A stretch of DNA of 10,131 nucleotides from an uncultured Candidatus Saccharibacteria bacterium (GCA_938017675.1 CALIJB010000015.1:1-10131), one strand, 5' to 3'; counted from the first letter of the stretch, positions 1 to 5,695 are shown. The notes: generated by a model not told the origin, from the sequence alone. Made by a program: numbers and translations.

Positions 1-397
1 TGTGGTTAGCGGTGAAATGCCAATCGAACTCGGAGATAGCTGGTTCTCCTCGAAACAGTTTTAGGACTGGCGTCATGTGGTAGCAGTCGGGGGTAGAGCT
101 CTGTAAAGGACTGGGGGGAGCAATCCTACCCACCCTTAACAAACTACGAATACCGGCTGTGGAATCATGGCAGTTAGAACGGCGGAGCTAAGTTCGTCGC
201 TCAAAAGGGAAACAGCCCAGACCATCGTCTAAGGTCCCTAAATTTACGTTAAGTGGGAAACAAGGTGAGATTTCTTAAACAGCTAGGATGTTGGCTTAGA
301 AGCAGCCATTCATTTAAAGAGTGCGTAACAGCTCACTAGTCAAGAGATCTTGCGTGGAAAATGTAACGGGGCTAAACGTAATACCGAAGACATGGAT

Positions 398-423
398 ACT
401 TTGCAAAGAATAAAATTTACGAT
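398..423 (+). repeat. Left arm of perfect 26-bp inverted repeat bounding the IVS
   Basis: This arm is the exact reverse complement of 756-781. It contains the 10-bp palindrome CTTTGCAAAG, which is present identically in the partner arm. In RNA it gives a long AU-rich duplex, a typical RNase III substrate. Confidence 0.95.
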
Positions 424-433
424 AGGTGACTAT

Positions 434-462
434 TTGACATTTTAGACATCATAGTGTATTAT
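434..462 (+). promoter_or_regulatory. Near-consensus sigma70-type promoter inside the 23S IVS
   Basis: TTGACA at 434-439 and TATTAT at 457-462 are separated by exactly 17 bases: a perfect -35 and a 5/6 -10. The predicted start is near 469. It points at the 85-codon ORF and, because no terminator follows the ORF, also at the 3' part of 23S and 5S. Activity is inferred from sequence only. Confidence 0.75.
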
Positions 463-487
463 TGTTACATAAGTTAACGTAATACAC
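454..487. promoter_or_regulatory. Operator-like interrupted palindrome over the IVS promoter -10 and start
   Basis: GTGTATTA (454-461) is matched by TAATACAC (480-487), with an inner pair GTTA (464-467) and TAAC (475-478) around a 7-base centre. The left half covers the -10 box and the right half lies just past the predicted start, where a repressor would block transcription. It could equally be an RNA hairpin in the rRNA precursor. No regulator is identified. Confidence 0.5.
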
Positions 488-504
488 AAAAGAAAGTTGT
501 AAGA

Positions 505-762
505 ATGAACAAAAAAGAATTACTATCAGGAGAAAGTATTTACACTGCGACAGCTTCCGGAGAGGCGCATCAGCCTACTTTAGAGAAACAACTTGCAAGT
601 TTGTCTCCAGAAGATAGTATTCGAGTTGCAAACGCTCTCGTTGAGAGTGGCGCGGCTCAGGCTATAGTCAGAAACATTGCTAATTTAGAATTAACGTCTG
701 AGCAGCAGCAACATATCCTAGAAGCTCTCTCAGAGGAATATGAAGAAACGGAACAATCGTAA
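505..762 (+). CDS. Small acidic protein encoded within the 23S rRNA intervening sequence, function unknown
   Basis: An 85-residue ORF fills most of the IVS. It starts at ATG with a weak Shine-Dalgarno-like AGAAAG 8 bases upstream, and its TAA lies in the right arm of the IVS stem. The product is acidic: Glu and Asp far outnumber Lys and Arg, with Glu clustered at the C-terminus. It has no cysteine or tryptophan and looks mostly helical, with amphipathic stretches around residues 25-58 and 63-79. I do not recognise the family. It is shorter than the S23 four-helix protein (about 120 residues) encoded by other 23S IVSs and shows no resemblance I can see. Support for a real gene is the dedicated promoter, the operator-like palindrome and the fit of the frame to the insert. 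It could act on its own promoter, on rRNA or ribosomes, or be a selfish cargo; these are guesses. Confidence 0.7.
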   Translation: MNKKELLSGESIYTATASGEAHQPTLEKQLASLSPEDSIRVANALVESGAAQAIVRNIANLELTSEQQQHILEALSEEYEETEQS

Positions 763-781
763 ATTTTATTCTTTGCAAAGT
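756..781 (+). repeat. Right arm of perfect 26-bp inverted repeat bounding the IVS
   Basis: This arm is the exact reverse complement of 398-423. The last sense codon and the TAA stop of the internal ORF (757-762) lie inside it, so the reading frame and the RNA stem are interlocked. Cleavage in the outer part of the stem would release an RNA that still holds the whole ORF. Confidence 0.95.
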
Positions 782-2155
782 GTGGTAGAGGAGCGTTCCT
801 ATCGGCAGTGAAGCAGCATTGTAAAGTGCTGTGGAGCGGTAGGAAGTGAGAATGCTGGAATGAGTAACCATAAGAGAGGTGAGAATCCTCTCGGCCGTAA
901 GAGCAAGGTTTCCTGAGCTATGGTAATCATCTCAGGGTTAGTCGGGCCTAAGCCGAGGCGCAGAGCGTAGGCGATGGACATCAGGTTAATATTCCTGAAC
1001 CGGTTAAGTTTTGTACACTGTTCACGGGGAAGTAATCGAAGCGGATTCATGGTTTATCCGTCCAACCGAGCGGGAACGCAAAGGGAGTGAAAGTGATTCT
1101 TCGGAGTCGCGATTTTGGTGAAAGCCCTGGCTAGAAAAGCAGGTGTACGCATGGACTTAGCCGCCCGTACCGCAAACCAACACAGGTGCTCGAGTCGAGT
1201 AGACTCAGGCTTACGAGTGAACCTTCGCTAAGGAACTCGGCAATACAGCGACCGTAACTTCGGAATAAGGTCTGCCCCCACTTCGGTGGATATGTTGTCG
1301 GTTTCAAAGCTAGCAGGTGTGGTTGAAGAGTATCTTTAATACATCAATTCTTCTTGAGATAGAACCAATAGCTTTTGGAACTGAAGCTCAACGCATCTAG
1401 CGATGTGGGGGCCGCAGCAAAAGAGCCCACGGAACTGTTTATCAAAAACACAGCTCTCTGCTAACACGAAAGTGGATGTATAGGGGGTGACTCCTGCCCG
1501 GTGCTGGAAGGTTAAGGGGAGTGCTTCACGGTACGAACTGAAGCCCCAGTGAACGGCGGCGGTAACTATAACCGTCCTAAGGTAGCGAAATTCCTTGTCA
1601 GGTAAGTTCTGACCCGCACGAATGGAGTAATCATGTGGGCACTGTCTCAGCGAAGGACTCGGTGAAAGTGCATTGGCGGTAAAGATGCCGTCTGTCCATA
1701 CCAGGACGAGAAGACCCCATGGAGCTTTACTACAGCTTTACATTGATCCAGGTTTCAGCATGTGTAGCATAGTTGGGAGACTTTGAAACAGATACGCTAG
1801 TATTTGCGGAGTCGCAATGTGAAATACCAACCTTGCTGTGATCTTGATCTCACTTGTGCCGTTATCCGGTACAAGGACCGTGTATGGTGGGTAGTTTAAC
1901 TGGGGCGGTTGCCTCCTAAAGAGTAGCGGAGGCGTTCAAAGGTTGGCTAACTTCGGATGGAAATCGAAGTGATAGTGTATGCGCATAAGCCAGCTTGACT
2001 GTGAGGAGTACATTCCAATCAGAGACGAAAGTCGGAGCAAGTGACCCGCTGTACGAACATTTGTTCATTGAATGTGGGATCGACAGCGCACACGGATAAA
2101 AGTTACCCTGGGGATAACAGGCTTATAGCGCCCAATAGTTCACATAGACGGCGCT

Positions 2156-2190
<35 letters not shown>

Positions 2191-2204
2191 AGGGGGAGCA
2201 CCTT

Positions 2205-2275
<71 letters not shown>

Positions 2276-2554
2276 TTATATCCGGTATGGACGTCAGGAA
2301 ATTTGCGAGGATTTGCCCCTAGTACGAGAGGACCGGGGTGAACGCACCGCTGGTGTACGGATTGTGGCCACCTGCTGCATTGTCCGGTAGCTATGTGCGG
2401 ACCAGATAAGCGCTGAAAGCATATTAAGCGCGAAACTGACCTCAAGATTAGATTTCCCTATGAGGACACAGATAGACTATCTGTTTGATAGGTGCAAGGT
2501 GGAAGTGCAGTAATGTATGGAGCCGAAGCATACTAATAGTCCCATTGCCTTTTT

Positions 2555-2679
2555 ATGTCCTTGTCTACGCGGTTAATGCTTGCATTGATAGCGTGGATAA
2601 GGTAGACTTGACTAGTAATTGGTGTTCGCACCAACGTTAATCTTTCGATTATAGGCACGAGCTAGCCGAACAAGGACAT
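2555..2679 (+). other. 23S-5S spacer: folded, tRNA-free, closed by a 10-bp processing-type stem
   Basis: ATGTCCTTGT (2555-2564), right at the 23S 3' end, is the exact complement of ACAAGGACAT (2670-2679), closing the spacer into a domain. Inside are further hairpins: AATGC-TT-GCATT near 2575-2586 stacked on CTACGC/GCGTGG, TTGGTG-TTCG-CACCAA at 2619-2634, and TAATC/GATTA at 2638-2651. No tRNA cloverleaf is present. It is probably rRNA-precursor processing structure. Confidence 0.6.
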
Positions 2680-2680
2680 C

Positions 2681-2745
2681 GAAGGAAGGGGTTTGGCCCA
2701 CCACGCGATTATATGTGGAACCAAGCGCTTTAAACCCCCTCCTTC
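2681..2745 (+). repeat. Inverted-repeat stem immediately upstream of 5S rRNA
   Basis: GAAGGAAGGGGTTT (2681-2694) pairs with AAACCCCCTCCTTC (2732-2745) with a single mismatch. It stacks directly after the spacer stem and overlaps the first bases of the predicted 5S. It is likely a pre-5S maturation stem; an alternative is that the 5S 5' end lies a few bases downstream. Confidence 0.55.
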
Positions 2746-2850
2746 GGTGCCCATGGCGAGGAGGAAACACCTGTTCTCATTCCGAACACAGAAGTTAAGC
2801 TCCTCAGCGGCGATAATACTGCGCAAGTGGGAATCTAGCACGGTGCCGAA
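2743..2850 (+). rRNA. rrf: 5S ribosomal RNA
   Basis: The conserved 5S core is clear: a GGAGGAAACACCTGTTC-type helix II/III segment, then CCGAACACAGAAGTTAAGC, then GGCGATAATACTGC and the closing strand. The ends were set by the terminal helix, in which UUCGGUGCC (2743-2751) pairs with GGUGCCGAA (2842-2850) using two G-U wobbles. The length of about 108 nt is slightly below the usual 115-120, so the mature ends may differ by a few bases. It belongs to the same transcription unit as the 23S and is followed at once by a terminator. Confidence 0.93.
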
Positions 2851-2856
2851 TTATAT

Positions 2857-2888
2857 AAAAACCATCCGAAAGGGTGGTTTTTATTTTT
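2857..2888 (+). terminator. Intrinsic terminator of the rRNA operon
   Basis: AAAAACCATCC, a GAAA loop, then GGGTGGTTTTT form an 11-bp stem with one wobble, followed by a T-rich tract. It starts 6 bases after the 5S rRNA and is a good factor-independent terminator. Confidence 0.9.
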
Positions 2889-3191
2889 GGCTGACGTGTT
2901 TAGTGCCGCTGTCTGTTAGCGGCAAAACTACAGATTGTCTTATGGCGCTTAGGATATTTTTATGAGACGGGTAGGCTCCCAGATCGCTGCTGCGTTTCGT
3001 GACAGCTCAGTAAACAAAATAACGCCCTTTCGAGAGCGTTATTTTTATATTCTCGGATCTCGCAGAAAACGAGAATTGTATTTGTGGTGAACCTCGTAGT
3101 TTTGAAGGTTCAAACAGGTGCATATCTATAATATCGCACCAGACGAATAAACGCAACGGTTTTTATATCATAATTTCGTAATTTGTAACCA
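2889..3191. other. Non-coding interval after the rRNA operon
   Basis: There is no convincing gene or tRNA on either strand. The interval holds a GCCGCT/AGCGGC hairpin near 2912-2932, an orphan terminator at 3016-3046, and three consecutive inverted repeats downstream: ATTCTCG/CGAGAAT, GAACCT/AGGTTC and GGTGC/GCACC (about 3050-3145). Part of it could be an unrecognised small RNA. I found no SRP RNA, tmRNA or RNase P signature. Confidence 0.5.
3016..3046 (+). terminator. Orphan intrinsic terminator (possibly bidirectional)
   Basis: AAAATAACGC and GCGTTATTTT form a perfect 10-bp stem around a 10-base loop, with a further T following. It lies about 130 bases past the rRNA terminator with no visible gene between, so it is either a backup for the rRNA operon or the end of a small RNA. 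Confidence 0.75.
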
Positions 3192-3220
3192 TTGACATTT
3201 TGTCTCGTTTGTGCTAATAT
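3192..3220 (+). promoter_or_regulatory. Near-consensus sigma70-type promoter for the KGG-motif gene
   Basis: TTGACA (3192-3197), 17 bases, then TAATAT (3215-3220): a perfect -35 and a 5/6 -10. The predicted start near 3227 leaves a leader of about 100 nt. Confidence 0.8.
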
Positions 3221-3226
3221 AAAAGA

Positions 3227-3326
3227 GTACATATAACGTATGTGAGATAAAGCGAGGGTTTACCTGTCTCTTACAGAGGTAGGCGAGCCCTTTTAATATT
3301 GCCCGGAGCGGGCGGGAGATAATAAT
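3227..3326 (+). promoter_or_regulatory. Structured 5' leader of the KGG-motif gene
   Basis: The leader holds several potential stems: ACATA/TATGT (3229-3243), a two-tier stem AGGG/CCCT (3255-3258, 3288-3291) around ACCT/AGGT (3262-3265, 3277-3280) followed by T residues, and GCCCG/CGGGC (3301-3313). The last sits directly against the ribosome-binding site GGGAG (3314-3318). The GCCC at 3287-3290 could alternatively pair with GGGC at 3310-3313, giving two mutually exclusive folds. No known riboswitch class was recognised. Confidence 0.4.
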
Positions 3327-3554
3327 ATGGCAGGAACAAAAATCGGCGGCATGAAAGCAGCTAAAAAGAACTTGGCCAAAGACCCAAATTTTTATGCAAA
3401 AATTGGCCGTAAAGGCGGCCAAAACGGGCATACGGGCGGTTTTGCTGCTAATCCGCAGTTAGCTCGTATCGCTGGCGCTAAAGGCGGCCGCATTAGCCGC
3501 CGCGGTAAGGCGAAAACAACTGTTACGCAGGATGACGTTACGCTCGCAGCGTAA
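3327..3554 (+). CDS. KGG-motif small basic protein (GsiB/YciG-like stress-protein family)
   Basis: A 75-residue basic protein with glycine-rich KGG motifs. IGRKGGQNGHTGGF lies at about residues 26-39 and AGAKGGRISRRG at about 49-60, preceded by a Lys-rich N-terminus (KIGGMKAAKKN). This pattern is known from small proteins annotated as general stress or KGG-repeat proteins, and very similar short proteins occur in Firmicutes and their phages; the biochemical function is not established. The start is ATG with GGGAG 8 bases upstream. It is a single-gene unit with its own strong promoter, a long folded leader and a strong terminator, suggesting high and possibly regulated expression. The Arg/Lys content would suit nucleic-acid binding, which is inference. 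Confidence 0.85.
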   Translation: MAGTKIGGMKAAKKNLAKDPNFYAKIGRKGGQNGHTGGFAANPQLARIAGAKGGRISRRGKAKTTVTQDDVTLAA

Positions 3555-3570
3555 AACTAGCTGACTATAC

Positions 3571-3603
3571 AAAAATGCACTTCCGCTACGGAGGTGCATT
3601 TTT
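3571..3603. terminator. Strong intrinsic terminator, probably bidirectional
   Basis: AAAAATGCACTTCCG, loop CTA, then CGGAGGTGCATTTTT: a 15-bp stem with one wobble, with A5 on the left and T5 on the right. It ends the KGG-motif gene on the plus strand and can also serve the minus-strand gene that stops at 3653. Confidence 0.9.
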
Positions 3604-3652
3604 AGTTTTATGAGTAATCGGTAGTTATGAATTAGTTGATCAAATTATCGCA

Positions 3653-4156
3653 TCAAGTAGAATATTCAAGCCAGCGGCGCAGCTGGCATAGTTTGGCTTG
3701 GTTTACTCGCCAGGAACGGCCGCAGGCGAGACAGGAATATTTGTTAGCGCTGGATTGCAGGCCGGCAGCTTGGCAGTGCGGGCATTGCGAACGGGCGTGC
3801 AGCCAGTCGCGATAAGTGTCGAGGTCGGTTTCGATTAGCTCGGCGTTAATTGTGGTAGAAAATCTAGCGGCTGCTTCGATGGCTTCTTGCCAGGCGGCGC
3901 GTTCCATAGCGATTAGCTCAATATCGCGCGAATAGCCAGTGTGGTTTAGCAAGGCGTGGCCATATTCGTGGAGTAGCCGTTCGCAAGCATGAGAATCTGC
4001 CGGATTGTAGTGAATAGCGCAAGCGCGATGATTCCAACGAAACATCTCACCCTGAACTAGGGTGAGATGTGCGAGGTGCGGCACTGACAAAGCGTCAGCG
4101 CTTATTTTTTGCGAGAGCCAAGTAATCTTTGCCATAGTAATAGCATCCGTAGACAA
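3653..4156 (-). CDS. ImmA/IrrE-like zinc metallopeptidase-domain protein with C-terminal zinc ribbon
   Basis: A 167-residue protein. LLHEYGHALLNHTGY at about residues 61-75 carries an HExxH motif (HEYGH, 63-67), and Glu85 in the following helix is a plausible third zinc ligand, as in ImmA/IrrE-type gluzincins. A C-terminal zinc ribbon is formed by CPHC (125-128) and CLAC (142-145). Family members cleave repressors or stress regulators, but no target is visible here; a SprT-like assignment is a less likely alternative. The chosen start is TTG at 4154-4156, because GAGGA stands about 6 bases upstream; an ATG at 4133-4135 (residue 8) lacks a good ribosome-binding site. The gene begins 62 bases inside the end of the upstream sugar-kinase gene on the same strand, so the two are probably co-transcribed and translationally coupled. 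Confidence 0.75.
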   Translation of the reverse strand: MSTDAITMAKITWLSQKISADALSVPHLAHLTLVQGEMFRWNHRACAIHYNPADSHACERLLHEYGHALLNHTGYSRDIELIAMERAAWQEAIEAAARFSTTINAELIETDLDTYRDWLHARSQCPHCQAAGLQSSANKYSCLACGRSWRVNQAKLCQLRRWLEYST

Positions 4157-4922
4157 CCGCTTCCTCGGGATGGCGCGCTTGAATAATCTTCGGGCATGGA
4201 ATGTGCGGCGGCAGATGCGAAGTTAAAATATCGCGCAAGTAATCGCCGTACCGTTCAAAATAAGTACCGACGCTACCGCCAATGATGATAATGTCAGGCT
4301 GAATTATCGGGATGACGGCCAGAAAGCCGCGCGAAATGCGATCAGCGATTTTCTTCCAGGTGCGTTTGCTGGTGATGTCGCGAGCAAATTTGTGATAAGC
4401 GTCGACAATGGCCCGTCCAGAGGCAAAGCTTTCCCACGAGTGGATTTTGCCGCCGTATTCGACGAGCGCGCGGCCGGCTTCGCTGTAGCGCATGCCCGGG
4501 TCGATGTAGCCGTTAGTGCAAACTCCAGTACCGATACCAGTACTAACTGTGACATAAAGCGAACAGTTAGGGATTGTTCGTAAAAGCCGCGTTTCGGCGA
4601 GCCCAGCTAGGTTGGCATCGTTTTCGATGAGCACTGGCACGCCTGGCAGCAGGTCTCGCAGCAGGCGGGAAGCGTGAAAGTCTGCCCAGCCGAGGTTTTG
4701 GCACCAGACAGCAGTGCCATTCTTGATAATACCAGGTAGAGCGATAACTATAACATCGACTTTTTTGTCTGAATAGCGTTCGCGGACTACGCGTTTTAGT
4801 TCAGCGACATAAGCTTTTGGCTCCTTGGGAGTGGGAAATTTAAGCGGTTTGCCCATGTGCCCGTTATCGGCAAAAGAGGTGACGAGCGTCTTTGTCCCGC
4901 CAGTATCGATTGTTACTATCAT
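4095..4922 (-). CDS. ROK-family sugar kinase (glucokinase-like)
   Basis: A 275-residue actin-like ATPase-fold kinase. DTGGTK at residues 6-11 is the phosphate-1 loop, ENDANLAGLAE at 100-110 holds the catalytic Asp102, STGIGTG at 127-133 is the second phosphate region, and IIIIGGSVG near 211-219 is the adenosine motif. The family phosphorylates hexoses such as glucose, mannose or N-acetyl sugars; the substrate cannot be read from this sequence. The cysteines of the usual ROK zinc motif (CxCGxxGC) are absent: the segment aligning there reads GGKIHSWESFASG (158-170), and the usual EAGH/EIGH histidine is replaced in EAGR. It starts at ATG with no clear Shine-Dalgarno, perhaps on a very short leader. 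The kinase precedes and overlaps the metalloprotein gene and is transcribed away from the LPKTG gene at 5027. Confidence 0.9.
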   Translation of the reverse strand: MIVTIDTGGTKTLVTSFADNGHMGKPLKFPTPKEPKAYVAELKRVVRERYSDKKVDVIVIALPGIIKNGTAVWCQNLGWADFHASRLLRDLLPGVPVLIENDANLAGLAETRLLRTIPNCSLYVTVSTGIGTGVCTNGYIDPGMRYSEAGRALVEYGGKIHSWESFASGRAIVDAYHKFARDITSKRTWKKIADRISRGFLAVIPIIQPDIIIIGGSVGTYFERYGDYLRDILTSHLPPHIPCPKIIQARHPEEAVVYGCYYYGKDYLALAKNKR

Positions 4923-4926
4923 GAAT

Positions 4927-4947
4927 CTATCGTATCACAGACGATAG
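4927..4947. promoter_or_regulatory. Operator-like inverted repeat in the divergent promoter region
   Basis: CTATCGT (4927-4933) and ACGATAG (4941-4947) are perfect 7-bp arms around a 7-base spacer. The repeat lies a few bases upstream of the ROK kinase start and over its predicted transcription start, where a repressor would act. Confidence 0.45.
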
Positions 4948-4974
4948 TATAGCGTATAGTTGATATTATTGCAG
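4946..4974 (-). promoter_or_regulatory. Possible promoter of the ROK kinase operon
   Basis: Read on the minus strand, TATACT (4946-4951) is a good -10, with a weak -35 CTGCAA (4969-4974) at 17-base spacing. The predicted start near 4939 leaves a leader of under 20 nt. It overlaps the divergent plus-strand promoter. Confidence 0.4.
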
Positions 4975-4988
4975 AAAAGGTGTATAAT
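4960..4988 (+). promoter_or_regulatory. Promoter of the double-LPKTG gene
   Basis: TTGATA (4960-4965), 17 bases, then a perfect TATAAT (4983-4988). The predicted start near 4995 leaves a leader of about 32 nt containing AGAGGA. Confidence 0.75.
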
Positions 4989-5026
4989 ATAGAAAAGTAA
5001 GGTAATCATGAGAGGATAACAGTAAA

Positions 5027-5695
5027 GTGGCACATCGTAGCGAGAAAGGTTCAGTGATTGGTTTTGTGCTGGTGGGGACGGCGCTAGCAGCGGCGTTTGT
5101 TGGCGGCGTGTACATGGTGCGCCATTCGGGCGAATTGAATTCGACAGATACGCAGCAAACGGCACAAACGTCTCAATCTGAAACTACCAAAAATGACCAA
5201 AAAACTCAAAACGAACAAAGCAGCAACACTGCGCCAGCGCCAAAAAAAGATACAAACCAGAGCAATACTGAAGCTAATAAGCCTAAGGAAGACGAGAAGA
5301 AAAAAGACTCGCTTGCTGATACATTGAAAAAGCAAGAAGACAAGAACAAAGGTAACAACAGCTCGGATCCAGCACAGAAGTCGAATGCTGGCGCGGCCAG
5401 CCAGAGCGATCAAAAAAGCGCGTCGGACACATCGAGCGCCTCTACTAGCAGCAATTCTAGCAATTCGACTCCGGCTTCCAACTCCAATTCCAGCGCTTCT
5501 AGCACTGTTTCTGGCGGCTCTAATAACTCGGCAACAGGTTCGTCTGCTGCTATTAACAACAAGCTGCCGAAAACTGGCCATGAAGCCAGCAGCTTGCCAA
5601 AGACTGGTCCGGTTGACGATATGCTAGCGGTTGTAGCTGGCGCCGGCTTGCTGGGGCTGGGGGTTGCTTACGTCAAATCGCGTCGCCTCATCTAG
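5027..5695 (+). CDS. Low-complexity cell-surface protein with tandem LPKTG sorting motifs
   Basis: A 222-residue protein. Residues 9-30 form a hydrophobic N-terminal segment (signal or anchor) after a short basic start. Residues 35-178 are low-complexity Ser/Thr/Asn/Gln/Lys/Glu sequence, with a charged stretch near 85-110 and Ser/Asn/Ala-rich blocks after it. LPKTG occurs twice, at 180-184 and 190-194, followed by a hydrophobic helix (about 199-216) and a KSRR tail: a sortase A-type cell-wall sorting signal. No globular domain is evident, so it is likely a stalk or wall spacer. The start is GTG at 5027 with AGAGGA 10 bases upstream; an ATG at 5008 hits a stop after three codons. No sortase is encoded here. 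No terminator follows, and the rpsA promoter overlaps its stop codon, so readthrough into rpsA is likely. Confidence 0.85.
   Translation: MAHRSEKGSVIGFVLVGTALAAAFVGGVYMVRHSGELNSTDTQQTAQTSQSETTKNDQKTQNEQSSNTAPAPKKDTNQSNTEANKPKEDEKKKDSLADTLKKQEDKNKGNNSSDPAQKSNAGAASQSDQKSASDTSSASTSSNSSNSTPASNSNSSASSTVSGGSNNSATGSSAAINNKLPKTGHEASSLPKTGPVDDMLAVVAGAGLLGLGVAYVKSRRLI

Larger units (their letters stand above)
398..781 (+). other. Intervening sequence (IVS) in 23S rRNA helix 45 with internal ORF
   Basis: The conserved 23S sequence breaks after ACCGAAGACATGGAT and resumes at TGTGGTAGAGGAGCG. In E. coli that interval is the short helix 45 hairpin. The insert begins and ends with exact reverse complements (398-423 and 756-781), so in the precursor rRNA it forms a 26-bp stem capped by about 330 nt. 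This is the architecture of classical rRNA intervening sequences, which RNase III cuts out without religation, leaving fragmented 23S rRNA; helix 45 is a known IVS site in other bacteria. Unlike most IVSs it contains a full promoter and a gene. No group I or group II intron core or LAGLIDADG endonuclease is seen. Whether it is excised here is inferred, not shown. Confidence 0.88.

Noticed and set aside
398..781. Group I or group II self-splicing intron in 23S
   Set aside because: There is no recognisable intron core and no homing endonuclease. The ends are long perfect inverted repeats, as in RNase III-processed IVSs, and the insert is in a variable hairpin rather than a conserved functional site.
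680..1050. Minus-strand ORFs of 63 and 83 codons
   Set aside because: They are antisense to the 23S rRNA and the internal ORF, with no ribosome-binding site and no recognisable protein features.
2555..2680. tRNA in the 23S-5S spacer
   Set aside because: Several hairpins exist, but no cloverleaf with an anticodon arm, T-arm GTTCRA and acceptor stem can be assembled.
3080..3145. tRNA-like segment with GGTTCAAAC
   Set aside because: The T-loop-like string is part of a GAACCT/AGGTTC hairpin. No acceptor or anticodon stem fits around it on either strand.
3168..3431. Minus-strand 87-codon ORF
   Set aside because: It runs antisense through the promoter, leader and start of the KGG-motif gene and has no protein signature or ribosome-binding site.
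5084..5627. ORFs of 165 codons (minus) and 80 codons (plus) within the double-LPKTG gene
   Set aside because: They are shadows of low-complexity coding sequence. The real frame has a promoter, a ribosome-binding site and an LPKTG sorting signal.
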